This document shows, in pieces, positions 28,599 to 37,661 of a stretch of 61,645 nucleotides of DNA. This stretch comes from Bryobacteraceae bacterium (GTDB taxonomy: Bacteria; Acidobacteriota; Terriglobia; Bryobacterales; Bryobacteraceae), in NCBI GenBank assembly GCA_019748195.1, contig JAIEPW010000089.1, forward strand, positions 1 through 61,645, written 5' to 3'. Position numbers and translations under genes: made by a program. A model generated the notes under the pieces. It was not told where the DNA came from. It made no database searches and saw nothing but the letters and a program-made list of their open reading frames with translations. Each line of letters opens with the position of its first letter. Positions within the stretch are counted from its first letter, which is position 1.

Positions 28599-30821
28599 TC
28601 AGAAGCGAAGCGTGACGCCGAGGTTCACCTGCCGCATCTGCGCAGGACCGTAAATGTACCGGGAATCCCGGTTGGGGCCCTGATCGAAATCGCGTTGGTA
28701 ATCGTCGGTCAGATTGAGAGCGGCGGCAAACAGGCGGATACTGCGGCGGTCCGTAAGCTCCCAGGTCCGGCTGGCGATCACGTTGAACACCGCGAAGCGC
28801 TGCGAACGCGCCAGGCGATCGCTCTCGATGTATCCGGCGAAGTGCGGAACCACCATGCGTCCGGTGAAATCGCCGGATGTGATGATGTCGAGTCCGCCCG
28901 GGAGATCCAGATCCACAGCGGCGAAGCCGTAAGCGTTTGGCGTGCGGAAGAACCGGAGGGAACCGAACTGCGGTTCGGGCTGGCGGAATCGCGCGAGCTG
29001 GAAGGTGGCGCCGCCGCGCAGTCCCACCCGCCGGTTCACCTGCACGTTGCCGCTGAACTCGACGCCCCGGACGTAGGAACCTGCTCCGTTCACCCGCTCG
29101 AACAAGCGGAAGCCGTCCCGCTCGGCTTCCCGCAACTGGAAGTTGTCGCGTAGGGAAGTATGGAAGAAACCGGCCCCCAGTTGAATCCGTTTGCCGTTGA
29201 TCTGGGCGTTGTAATCCAGCGATCCACTGAAGCTCAAGGAGCGCTCCTTGCGCAGGCCCGGCGCGGGAGCGATGAGAAAGCCTTCGCCGCCCACGGCTGC
29301 CACGTGGAGGTCCTCATCGAAGATGGCGGGGGCGCGGAATCCCGTGGACACGCCGGCTCGCAGATTCCAATTCTGGCCGATTCCGTACCGGACATTGGCC
29401 CGCGGGCTCCAAACCCAACCGTTCACGATATTGGACCGGTCACCGCGCGCGCCGCCGACTACGACGAGGTTGGGGCGGATGCGGTATTCGTCCTGTACGT
29501 AGAGCCCGCGATTGGTAAACCGGCTGTCGAAGCGCCGATCGTAAGCCGGAATCCGGTCGTCCACGCGCTCGCTCCAGTATTGAAAACCGCCCAGAAGGGT
29601 GTGACGGCCGAGTTGATGTCCAATCTGTGCGTCGGAGGCGAACAGCGGGTTGCGGGTGACTCCATAGGCGTTCGGATCGAAGCCCGCCCCGTAGTAACTG
29701 TCGCGAACAAAATGACTGTAGCTGGCGTTCAGGCTGTAGAACGTAGCCGGCGTGGCCGCGTGCTGGAAGCGCGCGAAACCGGCTCGCCGCAGGGACTGGA
29801 TTTGCTCGGTGACGTAGGTGTCTTCGGGACGCGCATCCAACTGGCTCCCTCCCCGGCGGAACTCGCTTCCGGCGCTACCGCCGAATGCGAGTGTCGCCTG
29901 GCCGTCGAAGAACTTGCGGTACAGGGAAACGCCTCCCGCCCGCAGATCCCGGCGCGGCAGCTCAGTGAATCCATCGCGGTCGCGGTCGATGTGCGTTTTT
30001 CGGATGGACCGGAAATAGAAATCGCCGCTGAGCCCTCCCGGCAGGGCGATCAACTGCGCCGCGGCCCCGGTTTGCTGTTCTGGCCGGCCCCTCTGCCAGC
30101 CGCTGAGCCCGTCGATCTGGAAGAAGTTCTCGCGCGGCTGCCGGCGCACCAGATTGATGACCCCGGCAACCGCGTTCGGCCCGTACAGCGCCGAATTGCC
30201 GCCCTTCACCACTTCGAGTTGTTCCAGAAATTCGGTGGGAATCTGATCCAATCCGTAAACCGTCGATACACCTGACAGCGTCGGAAGCCCGTCTTCCAGG
30301 ATCTGGGTGTACGGCCCTTCCAGGCCATTCAGGCGGATCGCGGAAAATCCGCAGTTTGAGCAATTGTTCTCGATCCGCAGCCCCGGCACGGTGGCGGTCA
30401 ACGCCTCACCCAGGGTGCGTTTTACCAGCGCTTCGGTCAGCTCGTGCGATACCAGCTCCGTGCGGACGGGGGCGTCCACCAAAAGGTGCGGTGTGCTGGT
30501 GCCCGTCACCACGATCGACTGCTCCAGAGTCCCCGCTTCCGTCAGCCGGATCTCGATGCTCGGCTCTTCCGCCGGATCCACCTGGATGTCTCTGGATTCA
30601 AAATAGCCCTGGGCGGCGACACTCAACCGGATGAGTCCAGCGGGCAGACCCGTCAACCGGAACAAACCGTTGGCCGCGGTTACCGTTGTCGCGGGTACGC
30701 CGGCCACGGTCACGCGCGCCGAGGCAACCGGCTTTCCTTCCACGCCGGTCACGCGTCCGCTAAGCTCGGCGGCGCGCGAGCAGGCGCCAAGCAACACCGT
30801 CACCATTAGCAGTCGCAGCAT
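28599..30821 (-). CDS. TonB-dependent outer membrane receptor
   Basis: A 740-residue receptor that imports a ligand across the outer membrane with TonB energy. It has a signal sequence with a possible lipobox (LLGAC), a carboxypeptidase-regulatory-like domain (about 17-92), a TonB-box-like segment near 98-109, a plug (about 115-235; LGEALTATVPGL, YGPNAVAGVINLVRR) and a 22-strand barrel ending in VNLGVTLRF with terminal Phe. The plug has a Cys pair, NNCSNCGFSAIRLNGLEG (Cys154 and Cys157), found in a subset of receptors. The start at 30821 has AAGGGG about 12 nt upstream. It is divergent from a TlpA-like thioredoxin. The ligand is unknown. Confidence 0.88.
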   Translation of the reverse strand: MLRLLMVTVLLGACSRAAELSGRVTGVEGKPVASARVTVAGVPATTVTAANGLFRLTGLPAGLIRLSVAAQGYFESRDIQVDPAEEPSIEIRLTEAGTLEQSIVVTGTSTPHLLVDAPVRTELVSHELTEALVKRTLGEALTATVPGLRIENNCSNCGFSAIRLNGLEGPYTQILEDGLPTLSGVSTVYGLDQIPTEFLEQLEVVKGGNSALYGPNAVAGVINLVRRQPRENFFQIDGLSGWQRGRPEQQTGAAAQLIALPGGLSGDFYFRSIRKTHIDRDRDGFTELPRRDLRAGGVSLYRKFFDGQATLAFGGSAGSEFRRGGSQLDARPEDTYVTEQIQSLRRAGFARFQHAATPATFYSLNASYSHFVRDSYYGAGFDPNAYGVTRNPLFASDAQIGHQLGRHTLLGGFQYWSERVDDRIPAYDRRFDSRFTNRGLYVQDEYRIRPNLVVVGGARGDRSNIVNGWVWSPRANVRYGIGQNWNLRAGVSTGFRAPAIFDEDLHVAAVGGEGFLIAPAPGLRKERSLSFSGSLDYNAQINGKRIQLGAGFFHTSLRDNFQLREAERDGFRLFERVNGAGSYVRGVEFSGNVQVNRRVGLRGGATFQLARFRQPEPQFGSLRFFRTPNAYGFAAVDLDLPGGLDIITSGDFTGRMVVPHFAGYIESDRLARSQRFAVFNVIASRTWELTDRRSIRLFAAALNLTDDYQRDFDQGPNRDSRYIYGPAQMRQVNLGVTLRF

Positions 30822-30856
30822 CACCGGATCACCCCTTAGCATCAGACCACGGTACA

Positions 30857-31336
30857 ATGTTAACCGTGATTAAGTTCGCTGTCAAACTTGTGTTAGCAAG
30901 CTCGATTTTGCTGGGGCAAACTGCCCGTCCCGCGGCGCCCTCCTTCCAGCTTCGCGATCAGCAGGGCAGGACGCGTACTCTCGCCGACTTCCACGGCAGA
31001 CCGTTGATCCTGAACTTCTGGGCCACCTGGTGCCGTCCCTGCCGGACGGAGATGCCATGGCTGGATCAGGTGCAGCGGAATATGCCCGGCGTCGCCGTTG
31101 TGGGGGTCGCCATGGATGAGCAGGGCTGGCGCGTGGTAACGCCCTTCCTGGCGCAATACCGCGTAAGTTACACGATTCTGCTGGGCGCGCCCGAGATCGC
31201 CCGTGCGTACGGCGGCTTGAAAACGCTGCCCGAGACGGTTTTCATCGACCGCGAAGGACGTGTTGTCGCGGCTCACAAGGGTTTGTTGAGCCGCGCGCAG
31301 TTGGAGAAGATCGCCGCCGCGTTGGCCCGCGAGTAA
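30857..31336 (+). CDS. TlpA-like periplasmic thiol-disulfide oxidoreductase
   Basis: A 159-residue exported thioredoxin-fold protein: signal peptide (about 1-21), then APSFQLRDQQGRTRTLADFHGRPLILNFW and active site WCRPC (Cys59 and Cys62) with the cis-Pro in TLPETVFIDREG. It would reduce or oxidise protein disulfides in the periplasm, as in cytochrome maturation or copper handling. The start could also be the GTG at 30866, 8 nt after TACAAT (30853-30858). The divergent receptor has a CxxC in its plug, a possible substrate. M16 peptidase genes start 47 nt downstream. Confidence 0.88.
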   Translation: MLTVIKFAVKLVLASSILLGQTARPAAPSFQLRDQQGRTRTLADFHGRPLILNFWATWCRPCRTEMPWLDQVQRNMPGVAVVGVAMDEQGWRVVTPFLAQYRVSYTILLGAPEIARAYGGLKTLPETVFIDREGRVVAAHKGLLSRAQLEKIAAALARE

Positions 31337-31382
31337 GGGCGGGATTTCGCGGAGGGAAGCCGCCGCGGTAAGGTGGGATCAG

Positions 31383-32870
31383 ATGCGGATTCCCCTGCTT
31401 GTCCTGGCGCTGCCCCTGGCGGTGGCGGCGCAGTCACTCAGCGACTTCGAGAAGAAAGTTACCGGATTCACGCTGCCCAACGGAATGCACTTCATCGTGG
31501 TCCAGCGTCCCAGCGCCCCGGTAGTCTCCATGCACACTTACGTGAACGTGGGTTCCGTGGACGATCCCAAGGGTCAGACCGGCATGGCCCACATGTTCGA
31601 GCATATGGCGTTCAAGGGCACCCCCCGGATCGGGACGCGCAACGGCGCGGCGGAGAAGGCCGCCCTCGCCGAAGTGGAGCGCATTTACGACCAACTGGAG
31701 CAGGAGCGCCGCAAGGGGCGCGCCGCCTCCCAGGCCAGGCTCGCGGACTTGGAAAAGACCCTGCGAGCGGCGATCGAAAAAGCCAACAGCTTCGTGGAGC
31801 CGAACGAATTTGATCGCATCATTGAGGAAAGCGGCGGCGTGGGGTTGAACGCGTCCACCGGCATGGACGCCACCGAGTATTACTACAGCCTTCCATCGAA
31901 CCGCATCGAGCTATGGTTTCTGATGGAGTCGCAGCGCTTCTTGAACCCCGTTCTGCGCGAGTTCTACAAGGAGCGCGACGTCGTGCGCGAGGAACGGCGG
32001 ATGCGCATCGAGTCCAGCCCGCAAGGAAAGCTGGTGGAGGCTCTGATCTCGGTAGCCTTCAGCGCGCACCCGTACCGGAACATGCCGGGCGGCTGGGCCA
32101 GCGATATCGAGAACCTGCGCGCCCGGGACGCCGTGCCCTTCTACCGCAACTACTACACGCCGGGCAATATCACCATCGGCATCGCCGGTGATGTGGATCC
32201 CGCACGGATCAAGGCGCTCGCCGCCCGGTACTTCGGCCCGCTGCCGCCGGGTCCCCTGCCGGACCCGGTGGTGACCGTGGAACCCCCGCAGGAGGGCGAG
32301 CGTCGAGTAACGATAGAGACGGCCGCCCAGCCGCTGATGCTGATCGGATACAAGACACCGGCCGAAACACACCCGGATTCGCCCGCCATCGACGTGCTCA
32401 GCCTGATCCTGAGCGGCGGCCGCACCAGCCTGATGTACCGCGAAATGGTGCAGGACAAGAAGATCGCCCTTGCCGCGCAAACCCAGCCGGATTTCCCGGA
32501 CGGCAAGTATCCGGGGTTGTTCCTGGTATTCCTGGTCCCGGCGATGGGCCACTCGCTGGAAGAAAACGAGAAGGCGGCGTACGCGATCATCGAACGCTTG
32601 CAGAAGGAACCGGTGGACGCCGCAACACTCAATCGCGTGAAAACGCAGATCCGGGCGGGGTTGGTCCGGAGGCTCGCCAGCAACTCCGGGTTGGCCGCGC
32701 AGTTGCCCGCCTACCACGTGGCCTATGGAGATTGGCGCAAACTCTTTACCGCGATCGAGGACATCGACAAAGTGACAGCCGAGGATGTACAGCGGGTGGC
32801 GAAAACCTATCTGACTAAGAATCGGCGGACCGTGGCGCACACCGTTGCGCCGGAAGGCGGTGCGAAGTGA
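31383..32870 (+). CDS. M16 family zinc metallopeptidase, active subunit
   Basis: A 495-residue periplasmic peptidase of the pitrilysin/processing-peptidase family. The signal peptide (MRIPLLVLALPLAVAAQ) is followed by FTLPNGMHFIVVQ and the inverted zinc motif HMFEH (His70, Glu73, His74) in MAHMFEHMAFKG. It is the catalytic partner of a split M16 pair, since the next gene lacks the motif, which is the usual arrangement. The insertion with a coiled-coil-like charged stretch after the motif (about 85-140) is seen in this exported subgroup. Overlap with the next gene is 4 nt. Confidence 0.9.
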   Translation: MRIPLLVLALPLAVAAQSLSDFEKKVTGFTLPNGMHFIVVQRPSAPVVSMHTYVNVGSVDDPKGQTGMAHMFEHMAFKGTPRIGTRNGAAEKAALAEVERIYDQLEQERRKGRAASQARLADLEKTLRAAIEKANSFVEPNEFDRIIEESGGVGLNASTGMDATEYYYSLPSNRIELWFLMESQRFLNPVLREFYKERDVVREERRMRIESSPQGKLVEALISVAFSAHPYRNMPGGWASDIENLRARDAVPFYRNYYTPGNITIGIAGDVDPARIKALAARYFGPLPPGPLPDPVVTVEPPQEGERRVTIETAAQPLMLIGYKTPAETHPDSPAIDVLSLILSGGRTSLMYREMVQDKKIALAAQTQPDFPDGKYPGLFLVFLVPAMGHSLEENEKAAYAIIERLQKEPVDAATLNRVKTQIRAGLVRRLASNSGLAAQLPAYHVAYGDWRKLFTAIEDIDKVTAEDVQRVAKTYLTKNRRTVAHTVAPEGGAK

Positions 32871-34972
32871 AACTTCTGCCGATCACGTGCATGCTGACGT
32901 CCGTGTGCCTGGCGCAGGCGCCGGCGGCACGCCAGGCCACCCCCGCAATGCCGATGCCCGCCGGGCTCAAGTATCCTCCGCTGAAACCGGTCGTCATCCC
33001 CGAGCCGGCCGTGGTGAAGCTGTCGAACGGCATGCGCGTGTACCTGCTCGAGAATCATGAGTTGCCGCTGGTCAGCGGCGTGGCGCTGGTGCGGACCGGC
33101 AATCTCTTCGATCCCGCGGACAAGCGAGGACTCGCGGACATGACCGGTACGGTGATGCGCTCCGGCGGCGCCAAGTCCAAGAGCGGCGAGCAGATCGATC
33201 TGGAACTCGAGAATATCGCCGCAAGTGTCGAAAGTTCCATCGGCGAGACCAGCGGCTCGGTCTCCTTCTCCAGCCTTCGCGAGAACGCCGGCCGCGTGCT
33301 CGAACTCATGCGGGACATCATGCAGGATCCCGAGTTCCGCGCCGACAAGGTCGACCTCGCCAAGCGCCAATACCGCGGCGCCATCTCCCGCCGCAACGAC
33401 GAAGCCTCGGATATCGCCGGCCGCGAATTCGCCTCCATCGTGTACGGGCGCGACAATCCCTACGGGTGGCAGATCGAGTATGAACACATCGATCGCATCC
33501 GTCGCGAGGACCTGCAGGCTTTCCACCAGCGCTATTTCTTCCCGGCCAACGTCATGCTCGCCGTGTACGGCGATTTTGACACCGCGGCCATGAAGCAGCA
33601 GCTCGAGAAGATCTTTGGAGAATGGAAGGCCCAGCAGCCGCCCGTTCCGCCCTTTCCCAAACCGCCGGACGCTTTCTCGCCCGGCGTGTACCTCGCGGTG
33701 AAGCCGGATGTGACCCAGAGCTTCCTGCAATTGGGACACTGGGGCGGCACTCTGCGGGACCCGGACTACCCCGCGCTCGAAGTCGCCGCCAACATCCTCG
33801 GTTCCGGATTCAGCAGCCGCCTGGTGAACCGCGTCCGCACCCAACTGGGGTACGCCTACAACGTCGGCGCCGCGTGGGGCGCGAACTACAATCATCGCGG
33901 GCTGTTCCAGATCTCCGGAAGCACCAAGTCCGCCACCACTGTCGAAACACTGCAGGTGATCCGCGAGGAAGTGGAGAAGATGCGCGCCTTGGAGGTGACC
34001 CCGCGAGAGCTGGAAACGGCCAAGCAGACCATTTTGAACGGCTTCGTTTTCAACTTCGACAGCCCCTCCAAGACCCTCAGCCGGCTGCTGCAATACGAAT
34101 ATCACGGCTATCCCAAGGATTTCCTGTTCCAGTATCAGAAGGCGGTTGCGGCCGTGACCCGGGCCGATGTCCTTCGCGTCGCCAAACAGTACTGGAGCCC
34201 CGACAAGCTGACGATTCTGGCCGTCGGCAATCCCAAGGAATTCGGAAAGCCGCTGAATACGTTGGGTCCCGTGCGCGCGATCGACCTGACCATCCCGGAG
34301 CCGCCCCGCGAAACGAAGGCCACGCCGGACTCTCTGAAGCAGGGCGCCGCGCTGCGCGAACGCATGCGGGAGGCCATGGGGAGCCTGGCGAAATTGAGCG
34401 CCGTTCGGGATCTCTCGCGCTCCGTGGAGATGGCCGTGGCCGGCGGACCCGCTCCCGGAATGAAGATCCGCCAGCGGACCCTGCTGCTCCGCCCGAACAT
34501 TCTCCGTCAAGAGCAGGAGCTGCCGTTCGGCAAGGTGATCGTGTACTCGGACGGACAGACGGGCTGGCTCTCGGCGCCGCAGGGAATGCAGCCGATGTCG
34601 CCTCCCGTGCTCGAGCAGGTTCGCGGGGAGATGTTTCGAACCTTGCCCTGGCTGCTGAGTGAGGAGGGGCTTCAGGCGAACCTCGTCGGGCCAGGCGCCA
34701 TCGAAATTTCCAGCGCCGCCGGCGCCGCGCGCCTGGAAATCGATGACTTGAGCGGGTTGCCGAAGCGTATGATTTACAGCGCTCCTGGAGCGTCCGCGGC
34801 CCCCGATGCCCGCATCGTCGAAACGTTTTCCGACTGGCGGGACGTCGGCGGCATCCAGCTCCCGTTCGCCATCACCGTGGAACAGGGCGGCAAGAAGTTC
34901 GGCGACATGACCGTGTCCGAGCTTCGCATCAACTCGGACCTGAAAGCGGAGGAACTCGCGAAGAAACCATGA
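32867..34972 (+). CDS. M16-like peptidase, inactive subunit with LolA-like C-terminal domain
   Basis: A 701-residue exported protein whose first ~450 residues are an M16 fold. Where HxxEH is expected it reads LADMTGTVMRSGG, so zinc cannot be bound and it is a non-catalytic partner. It retains the M16 glycine-rich and R/Y regions (NRVRTQLGYAYNVGAAWG). Residues ~520-701 form a beta-rich domain with FSDWRDVGGIQLPFAI and FGDMTVSELRINSDL, resembling lipoprotein-carrier (LolA/LppX) folds. That fusion hints at binding a hydrophobic or extended substrate. It overlaps both neighbours by 4 nt. Confidence 0.82.
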   Translation: MKLLPITCMLTSVCLAQAPAARQATPAMPMPAGLKYPPLKPVVIPEPAVVKLSNGMRVYLLENHELPLVSGVALVRTGNLFDPADKRGLADMTGTVMRSGGAKSKSGEQIDLELENIAASVESSIGETSGSVSFSSLRENAGRVLELMRDIMQDPEFRADKVDLAKRQYRGAISRRNDEASDIAGREFASIVYGRDNPYGWQIEYEHIDRIRREDLQAFHQRYFFPANVMLAVYGDFDTAAMKQQLEKIFGEWKAQQPPVPPFPKPPDAFSPGVYLAVKPDVTQSFLQLGHWGGTLRDPDYPALEVAANILGSGFSSRLVNRVRTQLGYAYNVGAAWGANYNHRGLFQISGSTKSATTVETLQVIREEVEKMRALEVTPRELETAKQTILNGFVFNFDSPSKTLSRLLQYEYHGYPKDFLFQYQKAVAAVTRADVLRVAKQYWSPDKLTILAVGNPKEFGKPLNTLGPVRAIDLTIPEPPRETKATPDSLKQGAALRERMREAMGSLAKLSAVRDLSRSVEMAVAGGPAPGMKIRQRTLLLRPNILRQEQELPFGKVIVYSDGQTGWLSAPQGMQPMSPPVLEQVRGEMFRTLPWLLSEEGLQANLVGPGAIEISSAAGAARLEIDDLSGLPKRMIYSAPGASAAPDARIVETFSDWRDVGGIQLPFAITVEQGGKKFGDMTVSELRINSDLKAEELAKKP

Positions 34973-35757
34973 ACCGGATGATGTTGATGTGCGCGGCGGC
35001 GGCCCTGTTGCCGGCGCAGGGGATTGACCAGAAGGCGAAGCAGGTGGTGGAACAAGCCATCGCCGCCCTGGGCGGCGAGGCGTTTCTCAAGGTCCAGGAC
35101 CGTGTCGAGGAAGGCCGCGCCTACTCCTTTTACAACGACCGCTTGACCGGGCTGTCCCGCACCACCATCTACACCCGTTACACCACCACGCCCGATTCCA
35201 TCGCCGAGATCGGCCAGCGCGAACGGCAGGCGTTCGGCAAAAAAGAAGAAAGCGCGATCCTCCTTTCCGGCGAGGAAGCCTGGGACGTTACCTTCCGCGG
35301 AGCGCGCCCCCTGCCCAAGGCGTCACATGACCGCTGGCGCGAATCGACACTGAACAACGTCTTCTACATCCTGGCGAAGCGCTTGGATGAGAAGGGTTTC
35401 AGCTACGAGTTCCGCGGCTCCGACGTGGTCGACAACCAGCCGGTGAACAAAGTCGAATTCTTCGATCGCGAAAACCGCGGCGTGCTCGTATTCTTCCATT
35501 CCTCCACGCACCTTCCGGTACGCCAGGTTTGGGTGCGGCGCGATCCCGCGCAGCATCGCCAGATTGAGGAGATCACCATCTTTTCCAAGTACCGCGACGC
35601 CGGAAACGGAGCCAAGTGGCCGTTCGCCATCCGTCGGGAACGCGACGGCGAAAAAGTCTTCGAGATGTTCGCGGAATCGGTGCGGGTGAACCAGGATCTG
35701 GCGGATAACTTGTTCCTGCTTCCGGGCGGCATCAAGCGCCTGCCTCCCGCGCGCTGA
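34969..35757 (+). CDS. exported protein, LolA-like fold suspected
   Basis: A 262-residue exported protein (signal peptide MNRMMLMCAAAALLPAQG). It has alternating strands, a helix near the N-terminus (KQVVEQAIAALGGEAFLKV) and NGAKWPFAIRRERDGEKVFEMFAESVRVNQDLADNLF, which parallels the C-terminal domain of the upstream M16 subunit (both have a WxxxGGxQLPFAI- or KWPFAI-like strand and a closing SxLRINSDL/SVRVNQDL). The parallel suggests a shared LolA/LppX-like fold. The gene starts in a 4-nt overlap and is probably the third gene of the M16 operon. Confidence 0.6.
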   Translation: MNRMMLMCAAAALLPAQGIDQKAKQVVEQAIAALGGEAFLKVQDRVEEGRAYSFYNDRLTGLSRTTIYTRYTTTPDSIAEIGQRERQAFGKKEESAILLSGEEAWDVTFRGARPLPKASHDRWRESTLNNVFYILAKRLDEKGFSYEFRGSDVVDNQPVNKVEFFDRENRGVLVFFHSSTHLPVRQVWVRRDPAQHRQIEEITIFSKYRDAGNGAKWPFAIRRERDGEKVFEMFAESVRVNQDLADNLFLLPGGIKRLPPAR

Positions 35758-36723
35758 TTACTGCTGTTGCGGCTGCCCGGATTGGAGCGCCGGAGGCTGC
35801 GGCGGACCCGCCGCCGTTTCCGTCCAATGCTCCCGGCCCTCATCGTCGAGCACCGGGCGAACCAGGACATCCACCGAAAGACGCTGCCCGGCGTGGCCGC
35901 GGTATACGCCCCGGACCGGCGCGACATCGCCGTAGTCGCGGCCTAGCGCCAGCCGGACGTGCTGCGTCGATACCGGAGCCCCCAGCGTGGGATCGAGCGC
36001 CATCCAGCCCGCGCCCGCAACGTAAACCTCCACCCAGGCATGCGACGCCTGCCCGCCGATCACTTCTTCCATGGACCGCTCGGCGGCGTCCACGGCCCGC
36101 TTCGGCACCAGGTACCCCGATACGTAATACGCCGGAAACCCGCGCATCCGGAGAATCGCCAGCAGGATGTGCGCGAAGTCCTGGCAAACGCCGGCCCGGG
36201 TTTCCAGCGAATCCCCAATGGAGGAGTGAACATGCGTCGCGCCCTGCTCATAGCGAAATCGCCCGTGCACCAGTTCCGACGCCGCCCTGGCGAAGCCGGG
36301 CGCCATGCCGGAGCTCCGCTCCTCGGCCTCGCGCACGAACTCCCGCAGCGCGTCCGGATGCGGCACGTAGTTGGTGGCCGCCACCAGGTCGAAGTATTCC
36401 TCGCGAAGTTCCTCGCGCATGGCGTCGAACTCGGCCAGCGTCAATGTGTCCGGCGGCGCCGGCGGGGAGTCATGGATGAGAACGACGCTTTCCGCTTCCA
36501 CCTTCAGGTACCGGTGCTCGCCCAGGACGTTGAACTGGTGTACCAGGTTTTCGAACATGTCGCGATGGGCCACCGTGGGCGCCTGCGGCGTCGTCGTCAG
36601 GCGGAAGGAGATGCAGCTTTGGCGGTCGTCATGCCGCGGCCGCAGCCGGACCTCGTTGTAGCTCTCCGATACCGGGCCGTCGTAGTGAAACTCGGTCACG
36701 TGTACCAGGCGGTAGCGATTCAT
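35758..36723 (-). CDS. transglutaminase-like cysteine peptidase (COG1305 type)
   Basis: A 321-residue protein with a transglutaminase-like core. The catalytic triad is visible: Cys180 in TRAGVCQDFAHILLAILRMRG, His in SHAWVEVYVAGAGW and Asp in MALDPTLGAP. An N-terminal beta-rich Bact_transglu_N domain (YRLVHVTEFHYDGPVSES) is typical. The start at 36723 overlaps alpha-E by 4 nt. In known ATP-grasp cassettes this enzyme is a peptidase or amidase acting on peptide conjugates. It is cytoplasmic by sequence (no signal peptide). Confidence 0.87.
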   Translation of the reverse strand: MNRYRLVHVTEFHYDGPVSESYNEVRLRPRHDDRQSCISFRLTTTPQAPTVAHRDMFENLVHQFNVLGEHRYLKVEAESVVLIHDSPPAPPDTLTLAEFDAMREELREEYFDLVAATNYVPHPDALREFVREAEERSSGMAPGFARAASELVHGRFRYEQGATHVHSSIGDSLETRAGVCQDFAHILLAILRMRGFPAYYVSGYLVPKRAVDAAERSMEEVIGGQASHAWVEVYVAGAGWMALDPTLGAPVSTQHVRLALGRDYGDVAPVRGVYRGHAGQRLSVDVLVRPVLDDEGREHWTETAAGPPQPPALQSGQPQQQ

Positions 36724-37661
36724 CCCGCCACCCCGTAATGGAAGTATGTCCGCCCGATCTGCTCTCCGATCTCGCAGCAGGTCTTCTGCAGATCTGTCAG
36801 GTATTCGTGCAGCCCCAATCCGAAAACATCGGACATGCGGCCGTAGCGCAAGCTCTCCAGCAGCTTCCCCGTCAGGCGCTCGGCCTCGTTGGCGTAAGCG
36901 CCCACCCCCGTTCCGCTGATCGCCCGCAAGCCCCCTTGCAGTTCGGTCATGTTGAAACGGATGGATCGCGGATGGTCGGGATGCAGGATCAGCAGTTCCG
37001 CCACCGCCTGCGGTTCGATGCGGGAGCGGTGCAGGCGGCAATAGGCCTCGAATGCCCCTACCGATTTCAGCACCGCCATCCACTGATGATGATCGTCCGT
37101 ATCCACATCCGGGCGGTCCACCAGACGGTGGTACTGAACATCCACGATCCGCGCCGTCATTTCCGCGCGTTCCAGCGCCCAGCCGGTCCGCAGAAACTGC
37201 CAGGATTCGTCATGCGTCAGAGTCGCGTCCGTGACCCCGCGGAAGCGGTGACTTCCGAACTTCACGATGTTGCAGAAGCGGTGAACCTCCTCGTCCGCGC
37301 CGAAGCTCCTCACCTGGTGGTACAGCCCGTTGATGTCCTCCCACATCTCGCGCGAGATCCGTTCGCGGATCGTGCGCGCGTTCTCCCGCGCGCGCTCCAG
37401 GCACCTGGTGATCGAGTTCGGATTGTCCTCCCGCAGCGCGAGGAATTCGAACACCGTTTGCGCGTTGGCCTCCGCGTAAGCGCCCGAAAAGCGATCCTGT
37501 TCGCCCGCGATCGCCACCAGCGGCTCCCACCGCAGCCGGTAGGATTGCGGCGACTGGTCCAGGAACATGTGATAGTTGACGTCCAGAATGCGCGCGGTCT
37601 CTTCCGCCCGCTCCATGTAGCGGGCGATCCAGAACATGGAATCGGCGATGCGGGACAGCAT
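36720..37661 (-). CDS. alpha-E domain protein (COG2307)
   Basis: A 313-residue all-helical protein of the alpha-E family. It begins [29 protein letters not shown], the family's N-terminal signature, and includes NPNSITRCLERARENARTIRERIS. No enzymatic motif is known. The family is nearly always encoded with circularly permuted ATP-grasp and transglutaminase-like genes, as here. The start was set at 37661, where the ATG overlaps the preceding stop by one base (TAATG), instead of an upstream frame start. Confidence 0.87.
   Translation of the reverse strand: MLSRIADSMFWIARYMERAEETARILDVNYHMFLDQSPQSYRLRWEPLVAIAGEQDRFSGAYAEANAQTVFEFLALREDNPNSITRCLERARENARTIRERISREMWEDINGLYHQVRSFGADEEVHRFCNIVKFGSHRFRGVTDATLTHDESWQFLRTGWALERAEMTARIVDVQYHRLVDRPDVDTDDHHQWMAVLKSVGAFEAYCRLHRSRIEPQAVAELLILHPDHPRSIRFNMTELQGGLRAISGTGVGAYANEAERLTGKLLESLRYGRMSDVFGLGLHEYLTDLQKTCCEIGEQIGRTYFHYGVAG

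Noticed and set aside
36723-37083. N-terminal extension of the transglutaminase frame into alpha-E
   Set aside because: It is the shadow of the alpha-E coding sequence; the ATG at 36723 with 4-nt overlap fits the cassette pattern.
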